Positions 1 to 8,661 of a stretch of 64,000 nucleotides of DNA are shown here, one piece after another (positions within the stretch are counted from its first letter, which is position 1; each line of letters opens with the position of its first letter). Source of the stretch: Streptomyces tsukubensis (GTDB taxonomy: Bacteria > Actinomycetota > Actinomycetes > Streptomycetales > Streptomycetaceae); the NCBI RefSeq assembly GCF_009296025.1, contig NZ_CP045178.1, forward strand, positions 3,162,001-3,226,000. Direction: 5' to 3'. The notes under the pieces were generated by a model. The model was not told where the DNA came from. It saw only the letters and a list, made by a program, of their open reading frames with translations, and made no database searches. Made by a program: the position numbers and the translations under genes.

Positions 1-473
1 CGCGGGGTCGTACGGCCGTCTGGCTCACCGATCGGCATCGCGACCCTGCGGGTGACGAAATCGCTCTTGCGGTAGCGGACCACGTCGCCGTCCATCGTGC
101 CGCCCGTCGTGGGGAAGCCGAGCAGCACCCGCTCGTGGCCGATCGCCGTACCCAGCGCCTCCGGGCCGGCTGCCCAGTTGAGCAGGAACAGCACGTCACC
201 TTGGACACCGACGAGTGACTCCAGCACCGCGTCCACCTGGTGGGCGCGGACGAAGACGGTGATCAGGTCGTACTCGCCGTCCGGGCGCTCGACCACCGGT
301 ACCGGCACCCGCTCGACTGCCGGGCCGCCTTCCTCGGCGAGTCGCACGCCGTGCCGGCGCAGGGCGGTCAGGCGCTCGCCCCGGGCGAGCAGCGAGACGT
401 CGTGGCCGGCCTCGTACATGCGGGCGGCGAACAGGCTGCCGCACACCCCGGCGCCGTACACGAGCAGCTTCAT
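1..473 (-). CDS. ketopantoate reductase-like NAD(P) oxidoreductase (3' end outside window)
   Basis: The minus strand is open from ATG at 473 to the window edge, giving about 157 codons. The protein starts MKLLVYGAGVCGSLFAARM, a Rossmann GxGxxG nucleotide-binding loop. It continues with the pattern of the PanE/ApbA 2-dehydropantoate reductase family, including an NWAAGPEAL segment around residue 104 and FPTTGGTMDGD around residue 125. The family reduces 2-oxo acids with NADPH in the cytoplasm, but many actinobacterial members are of unknown substrate. It is divergent from the TetR gene at 544, with a tandem palindrome between them, so it is probably that regulator's target. The C-terminal substrate domain is not in the window. 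Confidence 0.8.
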   Translation of the reverse strand, partial: MKLLVYGAGVCGSLFAARMYEAGHDVSLLARGERLTALRRHGVRLAEEGGPAVERVPVPVVERPDGEYDLITVFVRAHQVDAVLESLVGVQGDVLFLLNWAAGPEALGTAIGHERVLLGFPTTGGTMDGDVVRYRKSDFVTRRVAMPIGEPDGRTTP

Positions 474-485
474 GCCAGTCCTCAT

Positions 486-518
486 TCAATCGTCCGTTTG
501 ATTCATACGTTCGTTTGA
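486..518. promoter_or_regulatory. tandem imperfect palindromes, probable TetR operator
   Basis: Two 16-bp near-palindromes lie 17 bp apart: TCAATCG-TC-CGTTTGA at 486-501 and TCATACG-TT-CGTTTGA at 503-518. Each has one mismatch between its arms. They fill the 70-bp gap between the divergent oxidoreductase gene and the TetR gene, where a TetR dimer normally binds to control both. Binding by the adjacent regulator is inferred. Confidence 0.65.
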
Positions 519-543
519 TTCAACCATAGGTAGAGTCCCTCAT

Positions 544-1173
544 GTGGCAGCCCCCGACACCCGCACCCAGCTCCTCGACGCGGCCGAGCGCCTCTTCGCC
601 GAGCACGGATATCGCGGCACCTCGGTCCGCGCGATCACCCAACTCGCCGGAGCGAACCTGGCCGCCGTCGGCTACCACTTCGGTTCGAAGGCGGAACTGA
701 TGGCCGCGGTGGTCCGCCGCGTGGTCGAGCCCATCAACGCCGCCCAGTGCGCCGGGCTCGACAGACTGCTCGCCCGGACCCCCGCCCCACCGGTCGGCGA
801 ACTGGTGGAGGCATTCGCGGGGCCGCTGTTCGACGGGATGCCGGGCGGCGACGAGGACGGCGCCCGGACGTCCCGGCTGATCATGACGATCCTCAGCGAC
901 CCGGCCGAGGAGGCACGCAGCTGGACCGGCCCGGCCGAGGACTCGGTCCGCGAGCGCTACTTCGCGGCTTTCGCGCGCGTACTGCCCGGCCTCTCCCCTG
1001 AGGAGCTGTGGTTCCGGATCCGGGGGATCCTCGCCGTGACAGCCGTCGACCGCCTGGGGGTCCACCAGCAGCCCTCCCCCGGCTGCGTGTCCCCGGTAGC
1101 GGGCGAGGCGGCCCGGCGATGGGCGATCACGTTCCTGACGGCAGCGATGAGTGCGCCACCGCCCCGGACCTGA
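544..1173 (+). CDS. TetR family transcriptional regulator
   Basis: This 209-residue protein has an N-terminal TetR/AcrR helix-turn-helix (residues 8-55, with RGTSVRAITQLAGANLAAVGYHFGSKAEL) and a longer C-terminal ligand domain. The GTG at 544 begins the frame right before the conserved HTH. An ATG at 542 is in another frame. It is divergent from the oxidoreductase gene and converges with the uroporphyrinogen-III-synthase-like gene. Regulation of itself and the oxidoreductase through the tandem palindrome is inferred. The ligand is unknown. Confidence 0.9.
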   Translation: MAAPDTRTQLLDAAERLFAEHGYRGTSVRAITQLAGANLAAVGYHFGSKAELMAAVVRRVVEPINAAQCAGLDRLLARTPAPPVGELVEAFAGPLFDGMPGGDEDGARTSRLIMTILSDPAEEARSWTGPAEDSVRERYFAAFARVLPGLSPEELWFRIRGILAVTAVDRLGVHQQPSPGCVSPVAGEAARRWAITFLTAAMSAPPPRT

Positions 1174-1264
1174 CACCCGTCGTCGTCATTGATCTCACGC
1201 ACCGTGCCCGCCCCCGTCCAGCCACGAGGGCAGCGTGAGGGATGGCCCACGGCCGTGGACCGCC

Positions 1265-2143
1265 TCAACCGTCCGCCCGGCCCACGCGGGGCCCGCGCCC
1301 CGCGAGTTCCGTGCACAGCGCCTGAACGAGAGGCCCCAGCCTGAACCGCTCCGGCTGGACCGTGGCGATCCCGCGTTCCTCCAGTGGTGCCGCCGTCACC
1401 GGCCCGACGCAGGCCGCGACGACATCTCCCCGGAAAGCGGCGAGGAGCCCGTCGAGCCGCCCCAGGGAGTCGGCGCGCGCCAGCAGCGATACGACGGCGG
1501 GGGCGCTGGTGAAGACGAGCGCGTCGACACCACCCGCGAGGGTCGCGTCGATCAGCCGGTCGACGGGGCCGAGGTCCTCGGGCGGCAGCCAGCGGTAGAC
1601 GGGTACCCCGACGACCTCGGCGCCCGCCGCCCGCAGGGCCTCGATGAAGCCCGTCAGCGGATCGCCGTGCAACTGGACGGCGATCCTGCGCCCTTCGACA
1701 CCCTCGGCGAGCAGCTTGTCGAGTACACCCGCCGTCGATTCCGAGGCGGGCGACCACTTCTCCCTGAGCCCTGCGGCGCGGATGGCGCCCTTGACCTTGG
1801 GGCCACGCGCGAGGATCTCGCCGGAACGCAGTACGCCGAGCAGTTCCCCGCCCAGGCCCCAGCCCTCGGCGGCGGTGAGCCATCCACGGAAGCCGACCGC
1901 GGTCGTGGCGACCACCATGTCGGGGGCGCGCGCGGTCAGCCTCTTCGTGGCGTCGAGCAGCTCACTGTCGTCGGCGAGCGGGACGGTCCGCATGGCGGGC
2001 GCGTGCAGTACTCGCGCGCCGCGCCGCTGAAGCAGGGCGTTCAGCTCGTCGGCGCGCCGGGCCGCGGTCACACCGACCGTGAACCCCGCGAGAGGCCCGT
2101 CCTCGCCCTCGCCCATGCCACCCATGCCGCTCATGCCGTCCAT
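1265..2143 (-). CDS. uroporphyrinogen-III synthase family protein
   Basis: The family cyclises hydroxymethylbilane to uroporphyrinogen III in tetrapyrrole synthesis. The 292-residue product begins a HemD-type fold at GPLAGFTVGVTAARRADEL. It has the typical TSAPAV motif in the second lobe, followed by VAACVGPVTAAPLEERG. The open frame extends upstream to 2392, but ATG 2143 is preceded by AGAAGG at good spacing, and the upstream extension is Arg-rich and unconvincing. Streptomycetes usually also have a HemD domain fused to a uroporphyrin methyltransferase elsewhere, so this stand-alone copy may be a paralogue with another role. The glycine/methionine-rich start (MDGMSGMGGMGEG) is unusual. Confidence 0.8.
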   Translation of the reverse strand: MDGMSGMGGMGEGEDGPLAGFTVGVTAARRADELNALLQRRGARVLHAPAMRTVPLADDSELLDATKRLTARAPDMVVATTAVGFRGWLTAAEGWGLGGELLGVLRSGEILARGPKVKGAIRAAGLREKWSPASESTAGVLDKLLAEGVEGRRIAVQLHGDPLTGFIEALRAAGAEVVGVPVYRWLPPEDLGPVDRLIDATLAGGVDALVFTSAPAVVSLLARADSLGRLDGLLAAFRGDVVAACVGPVTAAPLEERGIATVQPERFRLGPLVQALCTELAGRGPRVGRADG

Positions 2144-2294
2144 CGCCTTCTCGCTCCGTCGCACCCCGCTGGTCCGCTCGCCCGCCGGTACGCCGTCCCG
2201 CTCGGTCGCTCGTTTTCGCCGTACCGCCGCCCCCACGGTATGCCGACGGCACCGGTGGACGGCGTCCGCGTCCGCACCCGGGTCTCCCCGAAGG

Positions 2295-3839
2295 TCACGT
2301 ACGGCGGCCCCGCCGCTTACGTACGACGCGCTCCGCACCGGCCGGCTTCGCCCCACCGGCCGACTCCACCCCACCGGCCCGTTCCGCCCCACCGTTCTGT
2401 TGCAGGCGCTCCTTCCTGCCGTCCGGCCAGAGCCGGGGCCGGCGCCTGGCGGCCACGTCCTCGACCCAGCCCACGGCCAGGATCACGAGGGAGAGCAGCG
2501 GCCACACCAGCACGAACATCCACGTCGTGTACGTCGTGTCCAGCAGTGAGCTGAGCCGGTCGTTCATGAACGGCAGGTCCCAGGCGCGGTCGATGATGAG
2601 GCCCGTGGCGAGGAGCAGCCCGTTGTGCCAGAGGTAGATCGTCACCGCCCGGTTGTTGAAGAGCGTGATGATCCGGTCGAACCTCCGCAGTCTGCGGGGC
2701 AGTTGCTTCCAGGAGGGCGCGTACTGAAGGAGGATCGCCACGAACCCCAGGGACCAGACGCACTGGGCCAGCGGGATGTCGTTGAAGTCCCAGCCGTCCT
2801 CGCCCTGGTGGCCCGAGGCCCACCACAGGGCGAAGGCCATCACGATCGCCGAGAGCGAGACGGCCAGGTAGCGCGGGATCTTCTGGAGGACGCCGTCGTG
2901 GTAGGCGAAGCCCAGTACCCAGCAGCCGCCGTACGTGGCGAAGTCGGCGAGCGCGAGGCCCGTCTCGCCGGGGATGTCGACCAGCCCCGTGGTGATGACG
3001 GCGGCCAGCGCGACCGGCGCGAGCAGCGTCGGCAGGGGGAACTTGCGGAACGCCTTCAGCAGCAGCGGCGAAGCGAGGACGAACCACAGATACGCCCGCA
3101 GGTACCAGAGCGGCCCCGCGGCCTCGTCGGGCCAGCTCGTCTCCAGCCACCCGCCCTCGTGTCCGAGCGTGAACGGGTAGGGCGGCGCCCCGACCGGCAC
3201 GATGTAGGTGGCGAGCCGTACGAACCAGCCGGCCCCCTCCTTTCCCGGCCCCCATCCGCCGGCGATCAGCATCGTCACGACCACGGCGGAGAACGCCCAC
3301 ATCGGCGGCAGCAGCCTGCGCAGTCGGCCCCTGAGCACTCCGAGGGCGGGACGGGCCAGCGAACGGGCCATCAGCGACCCCGCGAGCGCGAACATCACCC
3401 CCATGGAGGGGAAGACGATGCTCAGCCAGGCCCAGCCGAAGACGTGGTAGAAGACGACACGGACGAGGGCGGTGGCCCGCAGCAGGTCGAGGTAGCGGTC
3501 ACGGCCAGGCCCGGCCGGTTTCGCGGGGCCTCCGGGCGCCGGGACAGGCGAAGGCGCTGCGGTGTCCGTCCCTGACGGGGTGGCCGGTGCGGTGTCCGTC
3601 CCTGACGGGGTGGCCGGTGCGGTGTCCGACGCGGTGGCCGGCTCCCGCACACCGAGGGGTACGTGCGAGGCGACGCCGAACGGATCGGGGACGCCGTCGC
3701 TCCCGGCACCCCCGGAACGCGGCCAACGCACGGTACGCACGGCCGACGACGCCGACGCCGTGCCGGGCTCGGGCCAGGTCGGCCCTTCCTGCCGCGCGGG
3801 CTCCCCCGGAGAGGCCGGAGGCGTGGTGGGCTGGGTCAT
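2295..3839 (-). CDS. matA: acyltransferase 3 (AT3/OafA-like) membrane protein
   Basis: The 514-residue protein has a disordered Pro/Thr-rich N-terminus of about 115 residues with a directly repeated TAPATPSGTD segment. An acyltransferase-3 fold follows: RYLDLLRATALVRVVFYH carries the conserved first-helix Arg and His, and about ten membrane helices run to residue 470. AT3 proteins acylate, or help export, extracytoplasmic sugars. Its start overlaps the end of the synthase gene at 3836 by 4 bp, so the two are cotranslated. The pair resembles matAB, which make a poly-N-acetylglucosamine-like surface glycan in Streptomyces, and MatA may play an IcaC-like role. The symbol is assigned from memory of that locus. 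Confidence 0.75.
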   Translation of the reverse strand: MTQPTTPPASPGEPARQEGPTWPEPGTASASSAVRTVRWPRSGGAGSDGVPDPFGVASHVPLGVREPATASDTAPATPSGTDTAPATPSGTDTAAPSPVPAPGGPAKPAGPGRDRYLDLLRATALVRVVFYHVFGWAWLSIVFPSMGVMFALAGSLMARSLARPALGVLRGRLRRLLPPMWAFSAVVVTMLIAGGWGPGKEGAGWFVRLATYIVPVGAPPYPFTLGHEGGWLETSWPDEAAGPLWYLRAYLWFVLASPLLLKAFRKFPLPTLLAPVALAAVITTGLVDIPGETGLALADFATYGGCWVLGFAYHDGVLQKIPRYLAVSLSAIVMAFALWWASGHQGEDGWDFNDIPLAQCVWSLGFVAILLQYAPSWKQLPRRLRRFDRIITLFNNRAVTIYLWHNGLLLATGLIIDRAWDLPFMNDRLSSLLDTTYTTWMFVLVWPLLSLVILAVGWVEDVAARRRPRLWPDGRKERLQQNGGAERAGGVESAGGAKPAGAERVVRKRRGRRT

Positions 3840-6139
3840 GCGACGGGCCTCCGCTCATCGGTACGCGGCCGCCTCGCGCCGGGTACATGCCGCTCCCCCG
3901 GCCTGCCCGCCGCCCCCAGCACCCCGGTGCGGCGCAGCTTCTGCCAGCGCAGCCGTCCGCCGGTGAGGGCGGTGATCCAGGACTGGAGCAGGACGACGTA
4001 CATGAGTTGCCGGTAGAGGATCTGCTGGAGCGGCAGAGAGATCAAATGGATCATACTTTCGCGGTCGAGCCGGAAGGCGTACGCGGCGCAGCCGGCCTGC
4101 ACCGCGAGGACCGCGAGCCACGCCACGACGGTCTTCGAGGTCGGTCCGAAGACCAGTCCGTAGACAAGGAAGATGTCGATCAGCGGGGCGAGCAGCGGGG
4201 CGAGGACCGTGAAGAGCGAGACGAGCGGCAGCCCGACCCGTCCGAACCGGCCCGACGCGCCCCGCTCGACGACCGCGCCCCGGTGCTTCCAGATGGCCTG
4301 CATCGTGCCGTAGCTCCAGCGGTAGCGCTGGGACCAGAGCTGGGCGACGCTCTCCGGCGCCTCGGTCCAGGCGCGGGCCTTCTCGGCGTAGACCACTCGC
4401 CAGCCGTCGCGGTGGAGCGCCATCGTGACGTCGGTGTCCTCGGCGAGAGTGTCGTCGCTGAGGCCGCCGACCCGGCGCAGCGCACCTCGCCTGAAGGCCC
4501 CCACGGCGCCGGGGATGGTCGGCATGCAGCGCAGGATGTCGTACATCCTGCGGTCGAGGTTGAACCCCATGACGTACTCGATGTGCTGCCAGGCCCCGAT
4601 GAGGGAGTCCCTGTTGCCGACCTTGGCGTTGCCCGCGACGGCGCCGACGCGCGGGTCACCGAAGGGCCGTACGAGTTCCCTGACGGTGGACGGCTCGAAG
4701 ACGGTGTCGCCGTCCATCATGACGACGATCTCGTGACTGGCGTGCGCGAGACCGTTGTTGAGCGCGGCCGGTTTGCCCGCGTTCGCCTGCCTGACCACGT
4801 GGACGTCCGGCAGACCGAGCTGTTCGACGAGGTCGGCCGTACCGTCGGTCGACCCGTCGTCGACGACGATCACTTCGAGCGGATGGTCACTGGCGGCGAG
4901 CGAGGTGACGGTGGAGACGACGCACTTGGCCTCGTTGTACGCGGGCACGAGCACCGTCACGGGCTCCGTCACCTCGCGGCCCCAGGTGAACCCCGGGCGC
5001 CGGACGCGCCGGGCGTGCACGGCCGAGAGCAGCAGCATCAGGCCGAACCGTACGAAGACCAGTACGCCGATCACCGCGAGGGCGCCGATGAGCACCGCGG
5101 CCACGTTGTCGGAGGCGGTGACCAGCCAGAGCCAGGCCCTGCCCTTCCACAGCTCAAGACCGGTGACCGGAGTGTGGGCGCTGGGCGCGTCGAGCGCTTC
5201 GGTGAGGTTGGCGAACCGGTAGCCGTCCTTCTGGAGCCCGGGGAGGAAGCGGTCGAGGGCCGCCACGGTCTGTGCCCTGTTCCCGCCCGAGTCGTGCATG
5301 AGGACGACGGCTCCCCTGCCGTCCTTGGGTGTGGCGTCGCGGATGATGGCGGCGACGCCGGGGCGCTGCCAGTCCTCGCTGTCGGTGTTGTTGACGACGG
5401 TCAGATAACCGCGGTCGCCGATGTACTTGGTGACCGGCCACGACTTGTTGTCCATGGCGTCGGCGAACGACGAGTAGGGCGGGCGGAACAGCGAGGTCCG
5501 AATTCCGGCGGCGCCCGCCAACGCGAGTTGGCTCTGCGCCAGTTCGCGGTCGATGCGCCCCTTCGACTGGTAGGAGAGGTCGGGGTGGTTGAAGGTGTGC
5601 ACCCCCACCTCGTGGCCCTCCCTGACCATGCGCCGTACGAGGGCGGGGTGGCGGGAGGTCATCGTGCCCGTGACGAAGAAGGTGGCGTGCGCGTGGTGCT
5701 TGGCCAGTACGTCGAGGACCTTGGGCGTCCACTTGGGGTCGGGCCCGTCGTCGAAGGTGAGGACGATCCGGTGGCGGGGTATGCGCAGCGACTTCTCCCG
5801 TCCGTCGCGGGTGTCGATGACGGGCCCGCCGTCGAGGATCTTCTCGGGTACGTGGCTGACGCTCGCCTCGGGCCTGACACGGTGGTCGGCGAGTATCTCG
5901 CTGTGCACGTAGCCGCGGAGCATGAGCATCGCGAGTATCGCGGCGAGGAAGAAGGCCGGCAGCAGGAAACGGAGCGGCAGACGGCGCCTGCGTGGCGCCC
6001 CCCTGGGGCGGGGCGTACCCCGGGTGTGGGGAGTGCCCCGGGTGCGGGGCGTACCACGGGTGCGGGGCGCGCCCCTCGGGCCGGGGGCGTGTGCGCCTGA
6101 ACCTGTACGGCCACGTGCTGACCGCGAACGGGATGTCAT
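3836..6139 (-). CDS. matB: bifunctional polysaccharide deacetylase / GT2 glycan synthase
   Basis: The 767-residue membrane protein has three parts. An Arg/Gly/Pro repeat-rich N-terminus is followed by a membrane helix (about 54-75). An extracytoplasmic NodB deacetylase domain follows, with TFDDGP (D130, D131) and HTFNH (H181, H185) metal/catalytic motifs. After a second helix (about 347-372) comes a processive GT2 domain from 393, with VVDDGS, DGD at 476-478 and QRYRW, then C-terminal helices. The architecture fits a synthase that extrudes and partly deacetylates an N-acetylhexosamine polymer, as proposed for MatB. Start 6139 has GGAGGGCAGCAG upstream. The open frame to 6229 lacks such support. 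Confidence 0.85.
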   Translation of the reverse strand: MTSRSRSARGRTGSGAHAPGPRGAPRTRGTPRTRGTPHTRGTPRPRGAPRRRRLPLRFLLPAFFLAAILAMLMLRGYVHSEILADHRVRPEASVSHVPEKILDGGPVIDTRDGREKSLRIPRHRIVLTFDDGPDPKWTPKVLDVLAKHHAHATFFVTGTMTSRHPALVRRMVREGHEVGVHTFNHPDLSYQSKGRIDRELAQSQLALAGAAGIRTSLFRPPYSSFADAMDNKSWPVTKYIGDRGYLTVVNNTDSEDWQRPGVAAIIRDATPKDGRGAVVLMHDSGGNRAQTVAALDRFLPGLQKDGYRFANLTEALDAPSAHTPVTGLELWKGRAWLWLVTASDNVAAVLIGALAVIGVLVFVRFGLMLLLSAVHARRVRRPGFTWGREVTEPVTVLVPAYNEAKCVVSTVTSLAASDHPLEVIVVDDGSTDGTADLVEQLGLPDVHVVRQANAGKPAALNNGLAHASHEIVVMMDGDTVFEPSTVRELVRPFGDPRVGAVAGNAKVGNRDSLIGAWQHIEYVMGFNLDRRMYDILRCMPTIPGAVGAFRRGALRRVGGLSDDTLAEDTDVTMALHRDGWRVVYAEKARAWTEAPESVAQLWSQRYRWSYGTMQAIWKHRGAVVERGASGRFGRVGLPLVSLFTVLAPLLAPLIDIFLVYGLVFGPTSKTVVAWLAVLAVQAGCAAYAFRLDRESMIHLISLPLQQILYRQLMYVVLLQSWITALTGGRLRWQKLRRTGVLGAAGRPGERHVPGARRPRTDERRPVA

Positions 6140-6439
6140 TGCCTGCTGCCCTCCAGGGCTGCGATCTCCGGCCCTTGGACCGGTTGACGAGGGAAAAAAC
6201 ACATGGCGGGCCGCACAGGCCGGCCGCACATGGCGGAACCCACTCGGCGGGAGTCACCCGACGTGAGTCACCCGACGGGACACGGGCGGGGGCCGCCACG
6301 GGTGACCGCGCCGCGAACACGGCGGGCCGCGCCGGTCACGCCAGGTGGGCGCGCGGGTCCGACGAAGCAGCTCTGGCCGGGTCGGGGCAAGCCGCACGGC
6401 GGGTCACACCGGGCGGGCCGGAGACGACCGGGCGCCGAA

Positions 6440-6560
6440 GCCGAAGCCGAAGCCAGGGCCGGGGCCGGGGACGAAGCCGGGGCCGGGGCCGGGGACGAAG
6501 CCGGGGCCGGGGCCGAAGCCGGGGACGAAGCCGGGGCCGGGGCCGAAGCCGGGGTCGGGG
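6440..6560. repeat. GC-rich degenerate tandem repeat
   Basis: GCCGGGGCCGGGGACGAA-type units recur with small variations in period. They give Pro/Ala/Ser or Gly/Ala/Glu low-complexity translations in every frame. I see no gene in it. Confidence 0.7.
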
Positions 6561-6686
6561 CCGAGTGCCACCCCAGCCACTCTCCGGCGACGGCCACGGC
6601 GCGGCGCGAGGCCGTGCGGAGCGAGACGGCACGCTCCGGCGGTGCCACGACGCGGGCCGGGGCGGTGCGGCGCCTCCCCACGCAGG

Positions 6687-6798
6687 ACCCATAGGCCGAG
6701 GGACCCATAGCCCGAGGAACCCGGAGGCCGTGGAACCCATAGGCCGTGGGACCCGAAGACCGAGGAACCCATAGGCCGAGGGACCCGAAGACCGAGGT
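6687..6798. repeat. 16-bp tandem repeat, seven copies
   Basis: Seven consecutive 16-bp units, consensus ACCCATAGGCCGAGGG, start at 6687, 6703, 6719, 6735, 6751, 6767 and 6783. Units differ at two to four positions; the ACCCGAAGACCGAGGA variant alternates with the consensus near the end. A period of 16 is not a multiple of three, so the array is not a coding repeat. Confidence 0.85.
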
Positions 6799-6900
6799 CA
6801 GACGGACCTGCCCGTCCCGACGCTCGCCCGCACGGCCGTCCGGGCCCGAGCCCCGCCCGAGCGCCGATCCCCGCCCGAGCGCCGAGCCCGCGCCCTGGCT

Positions 6901-7761
6901 CTACGTCCCCATGGCCTGCGGTGGCCCCTGCTGGCCTTCTGCCGGTGACGAGGGACCGGTGCCGGGCCCATCGGGTGGCGGGGACCCTGAACCGGACGGG
7001 CCCGGGTCGCCGGGGCCGTCACCGGGGCCTGTGCCGGGCGAAGTGGTCGGCCCTGATCCGCTCTGGGACGGCGCCGGGCCGGGCGCGGTGGAGCTGCCGC
7101 CACCCGGCTGGCCGGGCGGCTTCGGCCTGGTCGGGGCGCCGGGCCCCGGCCTGCCGCCCGCGGGGGTCGTGCCCCGCGCCTTCTTCCCCGACGACTTGCC
7201 CGGCCCCGCCGCGGCGATGTCCTCGGACGAGGGGCGCCCGCCCGCACCGTCCGTGGTGCGGGCCCCGGCCTCCGGGGCCGCGTCGTCCGCGTCGGAGCGC
7301 TTCGTTGAGCTGTGCGAAGGCAGCGGCGATGTCTCCACCTTGCCGGCCGGCCGGTCCTTCGCCGTGCTCGGCAACGGCAGCCATGGCGCGGATGAGTTGC
7401 CGGAAACCAACGTGGCCGCGATGACCACGGCGTAGATACCGCAGGCTATGCCGAGCAGCAGGCCTATCTTGCGGTAACGCCGACCGCGACGCCCCGAGGC
7501 GTCGACGAAGACCGGCTCGTCGGATCTGCTGCCGACAGCGGCCAACTCGCGGCCCCCCGCGGATACTGCGGATGCTGCGGATGCTGCGGATGCCGAGGAT
7601 CCCGAAGGATCCGCGGGGACGCCGGAAGCCGAAACCGAAGCCGAAGGTGACTCGCCCTTGGGCAGCTCCGCGGCCCGGCGGCCCAGGCCGTCGAGTTGAA
7701 TGGTGACTTCGGGTGGCTCGTGACTATGCCCTGACGCGACGTCTTCTCGCCAATTCTTCAC
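6901..7761 (-). CDS. single-pass membrane protein with Pro/Gly/Ser-rich exported tail
   Basis: I do not recognise a named family. The 286-residue protein has a cytoplasmic N-terminus of about 95 residues containing PEVTIQLDGLGRR. A basic stretch (RRGRRYRKIG) comes next, then one membrane helix (LLLGIACGIYAVVIAATLV). An outside tail of about 160 residues is very rich in Pro, Gly and Ser. The start is GTG 7761, which has GGGGGAG nine bases upstream. Frame-open starts at 7779 and 7839 lack such a site. A structural or cell-wall-associated role is plausible but not shown. Confidence 0.65.
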   Translation of the reverse strand: MKNWREDVASGHSHEPPEVTIQLDGLGRRAAELPKGESPSASVSASGVPADPSGSSASAASAASAVSAGGRELAAVGSRSDEPVFVDASGRRGRRYRKIGLLLGIACGIYAVVIAATLVSGNSSAPWLPLPSTAKDRPAGKVETSPLPSHSSTKRSDADDAAPEAGARTTDGAGGRPSSEDIAAAGPGKSSGKKARGTTPAGGRPGPGAPTRPKPPGQPGGGSSTAPGPAPSQSGSGPTTSPGTGPGDGPGDPGPSGSGSPPPDGPGTGPSSPAEGQQGPPQAMGT

Positions 7762-7903
7762 GCGTGCGCACTCCCCCATATTGCGAATTACGGGTGCGCT
7801 GACGACCCCGGCGCCTCGTCGGCCGGACCGGGCCCCCACCCGGTCCGAGCGCCCCCCTTGTCACACCGCGCCCGGGGCAAGAAAGTAGCGCAGCAGCGAA
7901 TGG

Positions 7904-8307
7904 TCAAACCACCGTTTCCGCCCGCATCATCATGATGAGTGCATCTTTAGCGGGAATCCATGCGTCCTTGGGCTTTTGCAGCCATACTCCGGCCGCCGAC
8001 AACTCGGCCGCCGTGGCGCGGAGCGCGTCTATGCCGGGATGGGTTCGGCCCCGGCGTAGATCCGCTCCCCGCGAGGGCGGCGACCGGCACCCTTTCGGGC
8101 CCCGCCAGCAGATGGTCGTCGGGCAGCAACGGGGCCATCGGCTCGTACCGCACGGGCTGTTGGGAAAGCCGCTCCCGTATCCCGGCCGCGAGCCCCGCGT
8201 ACCGGCCGAAGGCGGCATCTCTCGGCGCTGAGTTCGACGTGCCGTGTGGAGCGTACGAAGAGTTCGGCGCCCACCGCGCCGGGGCCACACCCGGACAGTG
8301 AGCACAT
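7904..8307 (-). pseudogene. frameshifted small gene, unknown family
   Basis: Three minus-strand frames each carry part of one plausible protein. From about 8307 the frame reads ELFVRSTRHVELSAER. From about 8215 a second frame reads FGRYAGLAAGIRERLSQQP and then PLLPDDHLLAGPERVPVAALAG. Around 8072 it returns to the first frame (ERIYAGAEPIP), and from about 8040 the third frame reads GIDALRATAAELSAAGVWLQ and ends DALIMMMRAETVV. Joining them gives about 130 coherent residues. The two downstream switches lie in short G or C runs (CGCGGGGAGC and ATCCCGGCAT) and fit one-base losses. The function is unknown, and the upstream start is uncertain. Confidence 0.55.
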
Positions 8308-8606
8308 GCCGAACCGACCGCACTACCGCGCGGATCCCATGCCCGCTACGCCGCACTACGCACTGTCGGGAGACCGCCTGGCGATCCTGCCGTACGAATC
8401 GGGCGGCGCACGGCACCTACCGTCCTCGCCCTCCCCACTGCCCCTCTCCGGGGGAGGCCGGGTCCGTGGGGAGCCGTACGAGAACCGCGGCCCCGCGCCG
8501 CTTCCGCCTCCGTAATCCGTACGCCGGGCTCTTCACCGTGCCAGGCGCCCGCGCGGCTCGTCGACCGGTACGCCCAGGCACGGAGCCGACCCGTTCACGA
8601 CATGAC
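8308..8606. other. spacer between broken gene and tmRNA terminator
   Basis: No convincing gene is visible. A short plus-strand frame starting at 8306 (MPNRPHYRADPMPATPHYAL) runs to 8515 but degenerates into Pro/Ser low complexity, so I do not call it. Confidence 0.4.
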
Positions 8607-8653
8607 GAAGGCGACGTGGTCCGCGCGATTTCTGCGCGGTCCACGTCGCCTTC
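8607..8653 (-). terminator. strong hairpin after tmRNA
   Basis: GAAGGCGACGTGGTCCGCGC (8607-8626) pairs with 8634-8653 across a 7-base loop, 19 of 20 positions matching. It lies 9 bp beyond the tmRNA 3' end, where it would end transcription. Confidence 0.8.
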
Positions 8654-8661
8654 ATTAACAG

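Larger units (their letters stand above)
6140..6900. other. long non-coding spacer with tandem repeats
   Basis: No frame here looks like a protein. Open frames exist on both strands only because GC-rich repeats lack stops. The spacer holds a (GCCGGG)n/GACGAAGCC repeat (about 6440-6560) and a clean 16-bp array (6687-6798). The matB promoter should lie just upstream of 6139. Confidence 0.6.

Noticed and set aside
3587..6100. 837-codon frame opposite matBA
   Set aside because: It is the antisense shadow of the deacetylase/GT2 gene, whose motifs are unmistakable.
6268..6740. Open frames with Pro/Ala/Arg repeats
   Set aside because: They come from a GC-rich repeat that lacks stops in all frames. 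No ribosome site or known domain supports them.
8306..8515. Short plus frame MPNRPHYRADPMPATPHYAL
   Set aside because: It has some coding look at its start but turns into Pro/Ser low complexity and has no clear ribosome site.
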